From: Peptostreptococcaceae bacterium
Lineage (GTDB): Bacteria > Bacillota > Clostridia > Peptostreptococcales > Peptostreptococcaceae
Direction: 5' to 3'
Length of the DNA: 64,000 nt
Assembly (NCBI GenBank): GCA_025210335.1
Contig: JAOARY010000021.1
Span: forward strand, 1-64,000
Of this stretch, positions 36,841-46,929 are shown piece after piece; the first letter of the stretch is position 1, and the number at the start of each line of letters is the position of its first letter. The notes beneath the pieces were generated by a model, which was not told the DNA's origin, did no database searches, and saw nothing but the letters and a program-made list of their open reading frames with translations. Made by a program: the position numbers and the translations under genes.

Positions 36841-37716
36841 ATGGAAAAAGTATGTATAAGTTTTTCTTGTTATAATAATTCAAATTCCATACTTAATATA
36901 TTAAATAGTATTGAAAAACAAGATTATAAAAATCTATCTATTGTTATTGCTGATGATGGATCTAGTGATGATACGACAAATATCATAGATGAATTTATAA
37001 AAACAGCAACTAAAGATTATATTCTTCTTAAAGAACCTCATCTTGAACGTGGAATTACAAGAAAAAAATCCATTGATAAAGCTTTAAATCTTAATTGTGA
37101 ATATATATTAATAATTGATTCAGATATGATACTTGAAGATAACTTAATCTCAAAATGCATTTCTTATTTTGAAAAAAATAAAAAAGTAGGGGCACTTGTT
37201 ATACCTGAAATTCCATTTAGTGAATTTGATAATTTCTATAGTAAAGTAAAAGTATTTGAACGAAAAATAATAAATAATCTAGGCGAAGATTTGGGTAAAA
37301 ATTCTATAGAAGCCGCACGATTTTGGAAAGTATCTGAATATAAAAAATCTGGCGGTATAAACCCTAAGCAAATTGCATTTGAAGAAACTCAACCTACAAT
37401 AAGATATTTAAAACAAAATGGAATAATCAAAAGAGCTTGTTTTACAGGTGTTCATCATGATGAAAAAAAAGTCACATTAAAAAATATATTAGAAAAAAAA
37501 GCTTATTATTTTAGAAAAATGAAAACAACATTACAAACAGAAGAAAAAGGTTCCTCTAAAGCATTTTCAAGATGGTATTTTTTTAGACCTGTTTTATATA
37601 CCAAATCTAATTTAAAAGAATATATAAAACATCCTATTTTAACTATTGGTCTTATTAATATGTATATTCTTCTTACAATAGTTGCTGTATATTCATTGTT
37701 AACTAGAAAAAAATAA
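36841..37716 (+). CDS. Glycosyltransferase family 2
   Basis: This 291-residue GT-A fold enzyme has SFSCYNNSNSILNILNSIEKQ, VIADDGSSDDTT, the metal-binding LIIDSDMILEDN and a C-terminal hydrophobic helix (about 268-288, LTIGLINMYILLTIVAVYSLL) that would hold it at the membrane. GGAG lies upstream. It is the third gene of the plus-strand glycan unit. Donor and acceptor are unknown. Confidence 0.88.
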   Translation: MEKVCISFSCYNNSNSILNILNSIEKQDYKNLSIVIADDGSSDDTTNIIDEFIKTATKDYILLKEPHLERGITRKKSIDKALNLNCEYILIIDSDMILEDNLISKCISYFEKNKKVGALVIPEIPFSEFDNFYSKVKVFERKIINNLGEDLGKNSIEAARFWKVSEYKKSGGINPKQIAFEETQPTIRYLKQNGIIKRACFTGVHHDEKKVTLKNILEKKAYYFRKMKTTLQTEEKGSSKAFSRWYFFRPVLYTKSNLKEYIKHPILTIGLINMYILLTIVAVYSLLTRKK

Positions 37717-37720
37717 AATA

Positions 37721-37765
37721 GACTGTTGCACTAAGAATTATTGATTCTTAATGCAACAGTCTTTT
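37721..37765. terminator. Bidirectional terminator between convergent operons
   Basis: GACTGTTGCA-TAAGAAT and ATTCTTA-TGCAACAGTC form a long stem, with AAAATAAAA before and TTTTATTTT after. It serves the plus-strand GT genes and the minus-strand response regulator operon. Confidence 0.88.
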
Positions 37766-38375
37766 ATTTTAATAGTATTGTAAAATCATTAGAAATTTCA
37801 TAGATTTTATAATCTTCACTTATAAAATTCTCAATCATAGTTTCATTTATACTTTCTATTTCTATATTATGCTTATATTTTATATTATATTCCAAATCAT
37901 ATATAATATAAGAAGTGGAAATATTTTTTAGCATATGCAAAAATTTATCATAATATATTTCAACTGAGTTTGGATTTTGTTTTCTATAGTTTTTTAAAAA
38001 ATTTGCATATTCTAATGCATCACCTATTGTTTTTTTTGCTTTTTCATTAACTTTCCATGGTTTTGTTATATATCTATATATTTCTCCTTCATTTATGGCC
38101 GATAAAATTACATTTACTTGAGAGTATCCAGATAAAATAATTCTGACTATATGAGGATATTTATATCTAACTATAGATAATAGTTCCAAACCATTCATAT
38201 CAGGCATTATCATATCACTTACAATAACATCTACTTCTACACTTTGAAGTATTTCAAAAGCCTCTTTTGCACTATTTGCAAAATATACATTATAGTCAAC
38301 ATCCCAAAATTCATTTTTAATCAAATTAGTTATCAATTTATCATCATCTACAAACAGCACATTTCCCTTATTCAA
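37764..38375 (-). CDS. Response regulator with short novel C-terminal domain (paralogue)
   Basis: This 203-residue protein has Asp10-12, phosphoacceptor Asp54 (VIVSDMIMPD), a Ser in ILSGYS and Lys in RYITKPWKV. It is a paralogue of the protein at 32475-33086, with about half the residues conserved by eye, including the shared tail of about 75 residues that ends EDYKIYEISNDFTILLK. It follows a receiver-GT2 fusion gene by about 30 bases, repeating the gene pair of the other operon. Confidence 0.85.
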   Translation of the reverse strand: MNKGNVLFVDDDKLITNLIKNEFWDVDYNVYFANSAKEAFEILQSVEVDVIVSDMIMPDMNGLELLSIVRYKYPHIVRIILSGYSQVNVILSAINEGEIYRYITKPWKVNEKAKKTIGDALEYANFLKNYRKQNPNSVEIYYDKFLHMLKNISTSYIIYDLEYNIKYKHNIEIESINETMIENFISEDYKIYEISNDFTILLK

Positions 38376-38408
38376 AACAAGTTCCTCCCCGTAGATTATC
38401 TATATATT

Positions 38409-39524
38409 CTAATGCTTTACATTTTTATTTTCTATATAAATTTTTATCATCTGCAAAACATAATTAAAAGAATCTTTCAATATACTTATATTCGATCCTT
38501 CTCTATCTATACATTTTACAGGCAATTGCATAACTCTAAAATTTAATTTTTTTGCTAAATAAACCATCTCTAAATCTATTGCTAGACCTCTTTTATGTTT
38601 CAAATATGGAAATATATATTTTGCCGCATTACCATTAAAAGCTTTCAAACCAGTTTGTGAATCATACACTCCTTTTGGTAAAAATCCTTTTGTCAATATT
38701 CTTTTAATAAAACTAATTATTCTTCTTGCTATATCTCTATTTTCAGCAGTTAAATCTTTTGTCCCAAGTACAATTTCATAATATCCCATCTCTAAAATAT
38801 TTATCATTCTTGCGATATCATCAACACTAAAACTATCATCCGCATCAGCAAATACATATATATCTGCATGTAAATCTTTAATTCCCTCTATATATGTTCC
38901 TGCCTTTTTAGTGTTTTCTTCTAAATTTTTTGCTTTTATAAACGGATCTTTGTAAATATATTTGCTATTTTGATAATCTTCTTTAACAAACCTATCTATA
39001 AGTTTTTGTGTATCATCCAAACTTCCATCATTTACAAAATATATTGACATATTTAAAAATGACTCTTCTATTACTTTTTTTATTTTTTTAGCAAAATTAT
39101 AGACATGTCTAATTCTTTTTTCTTCATTATAAACTGGTATTACTAATACTATCGAAGTATTCTTTGATGGATATTCTGGATATATCATTGATTGAACTTT
39201 TTCAGCAATTAAATTCAAAGAACCTTCTTTCCAATATATAATACTAGTTTTACCATAACCATTGATATTTCTTAAGGCTTTCTTTCTCTCATTAATATCA
39301 TAATCATTTATCATTATAATATTTATTCCACTTATTTGTGCTCTTATATTATTTATAATTTTTAAAGACTCATTATATTCCAAATCAACTATCACTAATT
39401 TAGATGTTTTTATATAATCAATATCATAATTTTGATTGTAAAATTTCAGTTTATACAAACTAAGAACAGAAGTATAGTTTATATTTCTTTTTTCATCTGT
39501 TATTATTACTATACTTTCAATCAT
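38409..39524 (-). CDS. Receiver-like domain fused to GT2 polyprenyl-phosphate glycosyltransferase (paralogue)
   Basis: I choose the ATG ending at 39524 (MIESIVIITDEK), since it gives 371 residues like the paralogue, has GGTGAG upstream and overlaps the preceding stop by 8 bases. The 12 extra upstream codons lie inside the previous gene. The N-terminal receiver-like part keeps an acidic pair (TDEK), VIVDLEYN and WKEG. The GT2 part has VIPVYNEEKRIRHVY, VNDGSLDDT, VFADADDSF and PKGVYDSQTGLKAF. It is encoded immediately after the GT-C-like protein, which would use its polyprenyl-phosphate sugar product. Confidence 0.82.
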   Translation of the reverse strand: MIESIVIITDEKRNINYTSVLSLYKLKFYNQNYDIDYIKTSKLVIVDLEYNESLKIINNIRAQISGINIIMINDYDINERKKALRNINGYGKTSIIYWKEGSLNLIAEKVQSMIYPEYPSKNTSIVLVIPVYNEEKRIRHVYNFAKKIKKVIEESFLNMSIYFVNDGSLDDTQKLIDRFVKEDYQNSKYIYKDPFIKAKNLEENTKKAGTYIEGIKDLHADIYVFADADDSFSVDDIARMINILEMGYYEIVLGTKDLTAENRDIARRIISFIKRILTKGFLPKGVYDSQTGLKAFNGNAAKYIFPYLKHKRGLAIDLEMVYLAKKLNFRVMQLPVKCIDREGSNISILKDSFNYVLQMIKIYIENKNVKH

Positions 39525-42500
39525 ACAACTCACCACTCTCTTTAACATTTCTTTGCTCATTTATGAATTCTTCATTTATGTTAAATTGATTTACATGATT
39601 ATATATTCTTACAAAAGCATATATATAAAATATAAAAATAGGTATGAATATATATGGATATATGAATTTTTTATGACTTATATTTCTTCTAGCTTCTTTT
39701 TTATTAAAATAATACATTATCAAAAATGAAAGCAAAAGAATCGATAAAAACATAATAAGTCCTAAATAATAATATTTTCTGAGTATAATTTCTAGCTTAA
39801 ACTCTTTTTGATTGATATCTATTAGCCCTCCACGAACACCATTTACTGCCACATCCACTCTTTTTTGACTTATATTTTCTTTCCACAATGGATTTGGAGA
39901 TTCCATAAAAGATATTATATAGTTTTGTTTTCCATCCACATCTACTTTTATATCTTTTTTCATGGTGTCCACTTCATTTAGTTGATACCCAAAATTTGAA
40001 CTTCCATTAAAAAATTCTTCTTTTCCTAAATTTTCATATAACAAAATATTATCAACAGATATAAAATTTTTATATTTAAAAAATTCAAAATTTTTCATTT
40101 CTAAATATCCATCATAATCTCTATGCCCATGATTCAACAATTGAATTTGTATCTTATCTACACCTTTATCTATATTTATAAGTTGACTATAATGGTTCCA
40201 ATTTTTTTTATACTTCTCCTCAACCTCATTTACATATATTGTATCCAAAATTTTCCCTTTTGAATCAAAACAAATAATTTTTATATGTCTATCTCTTATA
40301 TGTTCTGAAATCATATCAAAATTAATTAAATATTCTTCATCTTCTTTTACATAAATAAAATCACTTGCATAAACATACCAATCTGGAGAACAAGTTTTTT
40401 CAAATTTTATTTTTAATATATTATTTTCTATTTTAGAACTTGTCATATCTGCTGTAATTTTTTCACAAGATTCAAATTTAGAAGGATTTCTTTTTACTAA
40501 TATATTCCCAACTTGTATATCTTTTATATTGAATTTTTTTAAATCTTCTAGATTTAATATTGACTTTAAATTGCTATCAAATGCTATTTCTATATTGTAC
40601 TTGCCTTTTAATAATGGTATCTTCTCTATTTTTTTACTTGTATAATTTTCAAAATTAGAATCTGCTTTTTTTAATTTTTTATTAAAAACCTCTGAACTAT
40701 CCTCTTTTATAAAATACTTATTTTCTGATTTATTCTTACTTACAGAAGTTTTATCTATTTTTTGTTCATATATAATCTCCCCATCATCTTTTTTTATCAA
40801 AAATTTTAGACTTCCGTTGTATTTTGGATCTAGATTAAAATTAATATCAAAATTGTAGTAAGCATTTTTAACTATCTCCAAATCGGCTTTTAAAATCCCA
40901 TATGCACTGCTTATTGCATGACCTAAGCTCAAGTTCGGATATATTCGACTACTTTGTATATTTCCCGTATAATCCATATCTATCTCTGCTTCTAAAACAG
41001 TAAATATATTAGCTCTTTTGTATGCTAAATCTATAAATTTTTGATAATTTAAAAGCTCTTCTTCACTTAAAACAGCAAATAAATTCACAGCATTGAAACC
41101 TTTTCTATTATATACATCTATATTATTTTTGCCATCTTTAAAATCATAAGACCCCAAATCTAACCATTTAAAACCTGGTTCATATTTAGTAAAAGTATTT
41201 ATATAAATACTTTTTTCATCATTTAATTTTAATTCCAAAAGGCCTGCTTTGTTTGATTTATATACTCTTGCATAGATATTCTTTTTTTGTGCCTTACTTT
41301 CATAATTCATTCTAAACATATTATCTTTTTTGTATTTCTTAAGATCAGTTATATTTATATCATGTACCCACCAACTAGTTTTTTGGTTTTCATTTCTAAA
41401 CGAAAGCAAATCTATTCTCATAAACTTTGTTCTATTTGGAGATACACATTCTCCAAATAAATTAATTTCATTATAATTAGTTTCTTCATTTGGTGCTATT
41501 AAATAACTAACACCCAATTCTTCTAAATCTTTATCAAAAAACTTTACTTTTGCATGAAGTTTATTTATCCCTCTTCCCGATATCACAATATTAAATTGAT
41601 ATGGATTATTTCCTTCTATATCTATATATCCTGATTTTGCAACCTGCCAAATATCATTACTAACACCTTGTGCTATTGAACCTTTTAGTATTGGAATATA
41701 ATTGCTATTTTCCACTGGGTTTGGTTCCACTCTAAAAATATCAGGATTATCAGCTTCAAAAAAATTATTAGTCCTAAGCATAGAATCAAAATCTAAAACT
41801 ATATCTCCTTGTAATTCTTTCATTTTATATACAGGTAAATCTATCTTGCTTGTTGCAAATGTTAATGCAACCCCTGTTTTGCTATCAAACGGAAAAGATT
41901 TATCTTTTATGTTTAATGATTCTAAAAACCAAGACCAATCTGAATTTTTAGTAAAAGTCTTTGACCATCTCATAAATGCATTACCATCACTTATATATTC
42001 AAATGGTATTACATAATTTTTACGATCTAAATTGGATAATACAATATCTAAATTATTTTTTACATCTAAATAATCACCTTCGTTTAGATATTTTATATAT
42101 TGTTTTCCTAACGTGGAATTTAAATATATTATACTTTGGTTGTTCAAAGTATAATTAGCAAAATTTAAATATGATAACATAGTAGAAAATCCATATGGAG
42201 TAAAAATATTATGATTTGTTATTTGTATTTTGCTTGTAGGATTTTTCATATCATATATTGAAAAAATATTATTTTCATAAGTTTTATTTAATCCTTCTTG
42301 CAAATTTAAGATATCTTCATTAAAGTTTTGTCTCTTAAGTTGTCCTTTATATTGATTATGATATATAAGTTGATTTATAGGTAATGCTTTTAGCACTTCT
42401 TCTAATTTAAATGTTATTCCATTATCCAATATATACTGAATATAATTAAATAAATAAGTTATATTCATATCATTTCCTTCATGGTGAAATATTGTATTGT

Positions 42501-44097
42501 AATAAGAATTATAAACATGTACATCACCAGTTGCTTTTTCAAATCCTAAAACATTATCATTTTGATTCCATCTAGGTGTTGCCACACCAGTATGTGGCTG
42601 TGTCATATTATCAGCAACAGGCACATATAATGCTCTATTATCATTACTTACTGATTTCATATAATCATTTAATTCAATATATGATTTATCTGGTTTTACA
42701 GCTTTATAAAATCCATCCACAAAGTTCTTATGAAAAGGACTTATATAAAATAGCATTGATAAAACAACTAATATAACAATTGAACCCTTTAAAATCATAT
42801 GTGTTATACTATCTTTTAATCTATAAAAAATTTCTTCAACACCAAAAGTTAGTAGTATTGAAAAACTTATTGTTAATAAACCTATAAATTTATTAGGATC
42901 TCTAAATATCGATCCTATTACAGGAGTTTTAGTAACCAATATAACAAAATAATCTGCTATATTAGGATTAGTAACACCTGTTGACATCACAAGGAAAAAC
43001 ATAGATAAAAGTGCAAAAAATAGTATTATTGCATTTTTTAAAGCTCTTGTTATTATCCCTATGAATATAAATATCAATATAATTCCACCTGATATATAGA
43101 ATTTTACATCTAAATGGTTAATATCAAACATCGGCCACCAATAACTTATCAGATACAATACATTTTTAAAAGAACTATTTCTACTAAATAAAGATAATGT
43201 ATCTATTACATTTATATTATGTTGAGAAGCCTGAGCTTTAAATAATATACTTCCAATATAAGAAAATAGCCAATAATAACAAAATACAAATGCTATTGTT
43301 CCTAAAACAAACAATCTTTTTAAAAATGCAATAGTGAAATCTAGTTTTACATTCATTTTATTTTTTATTATCAAATACATATTTTTTACATATATCAAAA
43401 AACTTAATATTGAAAAATATATTACTCCATAGAAAAAATAATGTATTGCTGCTGCAAATACAGAAAATAAAAAAGAAAAATAAAGCATATCCTTTATATT
43501 TTTTGGATATAATTGTCTTCTATATGGGTCAAAATTTTTAATTACTTGTTTTTGAAATTTTGGATCTATGATATCAAAAAAATATCTCATAATTAAAGGA
43601 AATAGTGAATGCCCACAAAGAAGATATATATGCTGTATTCTTGTTATAACCCAAGGATTCAAAGAATAGTATAAAGCTCCTGTAACAAGTGCAAAGATTT
43701 TAAAAAAATCAAACTCACTAGAATAATATACACTTACAAGTCTTTTGGTAAATAAATATGTGGAAACAGAACTTGTTGTAAGCAAAATAGTTACAAATAA
43801 CTTAAAAAATACTTCCCCATTATAATTAAATAATTCACTTACTAGCCATGGAAAACTTATATATAAAAGTCTTGGAACATTTAAAAGTGTTGATGTTGAC
43901 CATCTTTTATTCCAAAGACCAAATATTTCTTCCATATATCTCGTACTATCTATTGGAAAATCTATATCACTAAAGAATATATTTCCCTCTTTATAAACAG
44001 GTGACATTGTAATTAAAATTATTATAACTATAAAAAATATAGAAAATAAATCATATCTATATACATATATATTTTTTTTAATACTTTCTTTGTTCAT
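39517..44097 (-). CDS. Very large GT-C-like membrane glycosyltransferase
   Basis: This is a 1526-residue protein. The first 450 residues hold about 11-13 membrane helices. The first outer loop carries an acidic motif, FFSDIDFPIDSTRYMEEIFG, in the place where GT-C enzymes have catalytic Asp/Glu. Residues about 460-1455 form a large extracellular region with beta-sandwich-like, carbohydrate-binding character. Two membrane helices close the protein near 1455-1475 and 1490-1515. The plan resembles AftD/DUF3367-type arabinofuranosyltransferases. GT-C enzymes take sugars from polyprenyl phosphate outside the membrane, which fits the GT2 gene that overlaps it. Confidence 0.7.
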   Translation of the reverse strand: MNKESIKKNIYVYRYDLFSIFFIVIIILITMSPVYKEGNIFFSDIDFPIDSTRYMEEIFGLWNKRWSTSTLLNVPRLLYISFPWLVSELFNYNGEVFFKLFVTILLTTSSVSTYLFTKRLVSVYYSSEFDFFKIFALVTGALYYSLNPWVITRIQHIYLLCGHSLFPLIMRYFFDIIDPKFQKQVIKNFDPYRRQLYPKNIKDMLYFSFLFSVFAAAIHYFFYGVIYFSILSFLIYVKNMYLIIKNKMNVKLDFTIAFLKRLFVLGTIAFVFCYYWLFSYIGSILFKAQASQHNINVIDTLSLFSRNSSFKNVLYLISYWWPMFDINHLDVKFYISGGIILIFIFIGIITRALKNAIILFFALLSMFFLVMSTGVTNPNIADYFVILVTKTPVIGSIFRDPNKFIGLLTISFSILLTFGVEEIFYRLKDSITHMILKGSIVILVVLSMLFYISPFHKNFVDGFYKAVKPDKSYIELNDYMKSVSNDNRALYVPVADNMTQPHTGVATPRWNQNDNVLGFEKATGDVHVYNSYYNTIFHHEGNDMNITYLFNYIQYILDNGITFKLEEVLKALPINQLIYHNQYKGQLKRQNFNEDILNLQEGLNKTYENNIFSIYDMKNPTSKIQITNHNIFTPYGFSTMLSYLNFANYTLNNQSIIYLNSTLGKQYIKYLNEGDYLDVKNNLDIVLSNLDRKNYVIPFEYISDGNAFMRWSKTFTKNSDWSWFLESLNIKDKSFPFDSKTGVALTFATSKIDLPVYKMKELQGDIVLDFDSMLRTNNFFEADNPDIFRVEPNPVENSNYIPILKGSIAQGVSNDIWQVAKSGYIDIEGNNPYQFNIVISGRGINKLHAKVKFFDKDLEELGVSYLIAPNEETNYNEINLFGECVSPNRTKFMRIDLLSFRNENQKTSWWVHDINITDLKKYKKDNMFRMNYESKAQKKNIYARVYKSNKAGLLELKLNDEKSIYINTFTKYEPGFKWLDLGSYDFKDGKNNIDVYNRKGFNAVNLFAVLSEEELLNYQKFIDLAYKRANIFTVLEAEIDMDYTGNIQSSRIYPNLSLGHAISSAYGILKADLEIVKNAYYNFDINFNLDPKYNGSLKFLIKKDDGEIIYEQKIDKTSVSKNKSENKYFIKEDSSEVFNKKLKKADSNFENYTSKKIEKIPLLKGKYNIEIAFDSNLKSILNLEDLKKFNIKDIQVGNILVKRNPSKFESCEKITADMTSSKIENNILKIKFEKTCSPDWYVYASDFIYVKEDEEYLINFDMISEHIRDRHIKIICFDSKGKILDTIYVNEVEEKYKKNWNHYSQLINIDKGVDKIQIQLLNHGHRDYDGYLEMKNFEFFKYKNFISVDNILLYENLGKEEFFNGSSNFGYQLNEVDTMKKDIKVDVDGKQNYIISFMESPNPLWKENISQKRVDVAVNGVRGGLIDINQKEFKLEIILRKYYYLGLIMFLSILLLSFLIMYYFNKKEARRNISHKKFIYPYIFIPIFIFYIYAFVRIYNHVNQFNINEEFINEQRNVKESGELYD

Positions 44098-44118
44098 AAA
44101 ATCAATCCTTTTTTTATA

Positions 44119-45309
44119 TTACTCTTCCTTGTCATCAATTTTTAAGGATTTTATTTCTGCTAATAACTCATCATCTGATTTAACTTTTTTTATAATCTCC
44201 TCTTTATCTTTATTTTTATTTATCAATTCCTTATTTTGTGATACAATTCGGTTTTTTATCAATTTTAAGTGATAATAGAATTCCTCTATATTATTTAAGC
44301 TTTCAAATAGATTTTCAGTATAATCAAACAGTTTGACAATATCATATTTTAGATATGGATATCTTTTATCACTTTTTGTTTCTATACCTATTCTTGTAGC
44401 TGACCTTGTATATTCAATCATATTTTTTCTTAGACTCCATGATATAACTATATAACCACTAAATGAAAATATAAGCATCAAACTAAACAAAATAAGATAG
44501 CTACCCATATTAGAATATATAATATTTTTATCATAATAAACTCTTAAATATAAATAAAAATCATTTATTCGTATATTTCCAAAACTAAATCTATTTTCAT
44601 TCATATCTGCTAGACCTTCATTTCCATCAAGCATTTTTTTTGCTATACCATCGATCATCAAAGTTCTTATGCTTTTATTATTATTGTTTACAAGATGAAA
44701 ATCTTTGCTTATAACTTCATATACTATACCATCTTCATTCTTATTATTCTTATTAAAAAAATCATTATTTATATATAAAACTAAATATCGCTCTTCATTA
44801 TTAATCAAAAATTTATAATATACATATTGATAATACTTATTTCTAACTCTTTTAAAATCACCTACGTAATATGCATTTGAAAAAAATATATTTATAAATT
44901 CATCTTTTAATTCATCTACATTAAAATCAAAAGCATTATATAAAATATCATATTTATTATCTAACAAAATTATATTTTCAACGCCTAATTTTTTATTTAA
45001 TATTTTAATATATGAATTCTTTATATTCTTTTTATTCAAAAATCCATCTTCTTGAATTATAATTTCTTTAATTTCATCTTCTAAACTTAAATAATATCTA
45101 GTAATATCATTAGCTCTTTCCATTCTTATATTCTCTATATATTTATCTTTTTCATCCCCAATCGCATCATAATAATATCTCCAAGATATCATAAACAAAG
45201 ATAAAAAAGGTATAAACATTCCAAAACCAACTAATATAAATATTCTATATGTTATTTTATTCTTTAATTTTTTACTACTCTTTTTTAAATCAATATTTTT
45301 ATCACTCAA
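44119..45309 (-). CDS. Two-helix membrane sensor-like protein without output domain
   Basis: This is a 396-residue protein. The N-terminal membrane helix is at about 24-46 (IFILVGFGMFIPFLSLFMI) and a second helix at about 268-290. Some 220 outer residues between them resemble a dCache-type ligand domain. After the second helix come a HAMP-like stretch and about 85 coiled-coil residues, and the protein ends there. It has no kinase, cyclase or methyl-accepting domain. It could bind partners through the coiled coil. It is upstream of the GT-C gene in the same apparent operon. Confidence 0.65.
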   Translation of the reverse strand: MSDKNIDLKKSSKKLKNKITYRIFILVGFGMFIPFLSLFMISWRYYYDAIGDEKDKYIENIRMERANDITRYYLSLEDEIKEIIIQEDGFLNKKNIKNSYIKILNKKLGVENIILLDNKYDILYNAFDFNVDELKDEFINIFFSNAYYVGDFKRVRNKYYQYVYYKFLINNEERYLVLYINNDFFNKNNKNEDGIVYEVISKDFHLVNNNNKSIRTLMIDGIAKKMLDGNEGLADMNENRFSFGNIRINDFYLYLRVYYDKNIIYSNMGSYLILFSLMLIFSFSGYIVISWSLRKNMIEYTRSATRIGIETKSDKRYPYLKYDIVKLFDYTENLFESLNNIEEFYYHLKLIKNRIVSQNKELINKNKDKEEIIKKVKSDDELLAEIKSLKIDDKEE

Positions 45310-45324
45310 AACAAGATCAACTCC

Positions 45325-45723
45325 CTATCGTCTCTTTATGCTCCTTCCCATAACGAACTTACTCTTTCTATTTATTCTTTTTTCTTCTTTCTTTTGAGCC
45401 TCATTGAACATTTTTTCAATTCTTTCACCGTCTATCATTTCTTTAAATTCCTTTTTTACTTGGTTTGTTTTTCTTTTGTATTCAAGTAATTCTTCAGATA
45501 AATAATCTTCTTCTATTCTTCCTGTCAAAATCCACTTTTCGATATATTTTTTGTCTATATTTGTGTAGTTTATTATCGATTTTATTGATGCTCTTTCTTT
45601 ATTTTTCTTTAAATAATCTCTAACTTCATCTACCCTATATTCCGTAACTAAATCACATAGATTTTTATTTTGTGCTGCAAAAAAAGGATTTTTGCATTTT
45701 TCTATTAATTCTTTTTTGTCCAT
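45325..45723 (-). CDS. Small helix-turn-helix protein, YvyF/TIGR03826-like
   Basis: This is a 132-residue protein. The middle part, LCDLVTEYRVDEVRDYLKKN followed by IKSIINYTNIDKKYIEKWI and LTGRI, resembles the MerR-like helix-turn-helix of flagellar-operon YvyF proteins. The zinc cysteines of YvyF are not present here. The C-terminus is long, charged and helical, ending KSKFVMGRSIKRR. It is the first gene of the operon that contains the sensor-like, GT-C, GT2 and regulator genes. Role unknown, possibly an operon-specific adaptor. Confidence 0.55.
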   Translation of the reverse strand: MDKKELIEKCKNPFFAAQNKNLCDLVTEYRVDEVRDYLKKNKERASIKSIINYTNIDKKYIEKWILTGRIEEDYLSEELLEYKRKTNQVKKEFKEMIDGERIEKMFNEAQKKEEKRINRKSKFVMGRSIKRR

Positions 45724-45855
45724 ATTTCCACTTCCTTTTATATTGTTAGAATAATTGAACTATTTCGAAATATTCTTTTTAAGTTTATATTTGGTTCTTT
45801 AATGGTATATAAAAATTATAATATACATAATAAAATTATTTAAGGAGAGATTTTT

Positions 45856-46047
45856 ATGCATATAACAAAAGATTATATTACAAGATCACAATTAAAAAAA
45901 GGCATCAATCTTTATCATCAAAAATTTGAACAAGGTAAAATTTTAAGAGTACAAGACAATTATGCAGAAATAAAATTTTATGGTGTTGGAATAAAGCGTT
46001 TAAATATTGATACATGTATAAAAAACCAACTCTTTACAATCAACTAA
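45856..46047 (+). CDS. Small protein of unknown function
   Basis: A 63-residue frame is preceded by an excellent AAGGAGAG site 7 bases before the ATG. The product is basic and beta-rich (QGKILRVQDNYAEIKFYGVG), without cysteines or membrane segments. It is the only plus-strand gene between two minus-strand units, so it has its own promoter. The initial segment ITRSQLKKGINLYHQ is distinctive, but I do not recognise a family. Confidence 0.6.
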   Translation: MHITKDYITRSQLKKGINLYHQKFEQGKILRVQDNYAEIKFYGVGIKRLNIDTCIKNQLFTIN

Positions 46048-46060
46048 TATTTGACCAATT

Positions 46061-46906
46061 CTAACTATTGCTTTTTAATAATAATTTCCAATTATTTTCC
46101 AAACTATAATAAGCAATAGTGTTTTTCTTTTTGTTAAACTTAAAATCAAAAATCCCATTATTTGAATTTCTGATATTTTCTTTTAACATCAATCTTAGTT
46201 CACCATAAAAAGCTGGACTTTCAAATGTCTCATTAGAATTATATATATATTCAAAGTTCTCATTCAAAATCATAATATCTTTGCCTAAGATATTTGAGCC
46301 CTTAAGTAATTCATAAAAATCAACAAAAGAAAATTCTATACCCGAAACTCCTATTAATTTCCCCTCTTTATAAAAACCTTTTGAATAAGAAAAAATATAA
46401 CTGTCCCAATCTTTCCAATAATAAGGGTTTGAAAAATAACCTTCTTCATTTAGTGATTCTATCCACCATGAATCTTTTGTATAACCTGATTTTACAACAT
46501 CATATTCACTTTGTCTTTCATAAGAATCTCCCATTCTTACAAAATCTAATGTATTTGCACCTTGTATAATATTTGAATTAAATACAAACCACCCACTTTT
46601 TCCTTTAAAAATCTTTATTGTATCTGTAAATTGTGGAATCAATTCATTTTTTAAAGATTCTATATACTCTTTATTTGCAATATTTTTTGCATCTATATTA
46701 TTTATAATTATATCGCCTAAATTAGTTCCAAAATAAATCATTTTATTAAGTTCTATATCTAATTTCAAACCTTCTTCTTTTATTTCTAAAACTAAATTTT
46801 CATCTTGAGTTTTTATAGTATTACTTTTCACAACAAATATATCCAGATAATATATAGATATAAGTAATACTATGAGCAATAATATCTTAATTTTTAACTT
46901 AGACAA
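46061..46906 (-). CDS. Membrane-anchored Cache-domain protein without output domain
   Basis: This is a 281-residue protein. One N-terminal helix (8-25, ILLLIVLLISIYYLDIFVV) anchors an extracytoplasmic domain of the dCache type, with the recognisable WWIESLNEEGYFSNPYYWKD and GVSGIEFSFVDFYELL. Cache domains bind small ligands such as amino acids. There is no second helix or signalling domain. It follows the HPt gene by 23 bases, so the two are likely cotranscribed and may form part of a split sensor. Confidence 0.78.
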   Translation of the reverse strand: MSKLKIKILLLIVLLISIYYLDIFVVKSNTIKTQDENLVLEIKEEGLKLDIELNKMIYFGTNLGDIIINNIDAKNIANKEYIESLKNELIPQFTDTIKIFKGKSGWFVFNSNIIQGANTLDFVRMGDSYERQSEYDVVKSGYTKDSWWIESLNEEGYFSNPYYWKDWDSYIFSYSKGFYKEGKLIGVSGIEFSFVDFYELLKGSNILGKDIMILNENFEYIYNSNETFESPAFYGELRLMLKENIRNSNNGIFDFKFNKKKNTIAYYSLENNWKLLLKSNS

Positions 46907-46929
46907 AAAATCAACTCCCTAATTAAAAA

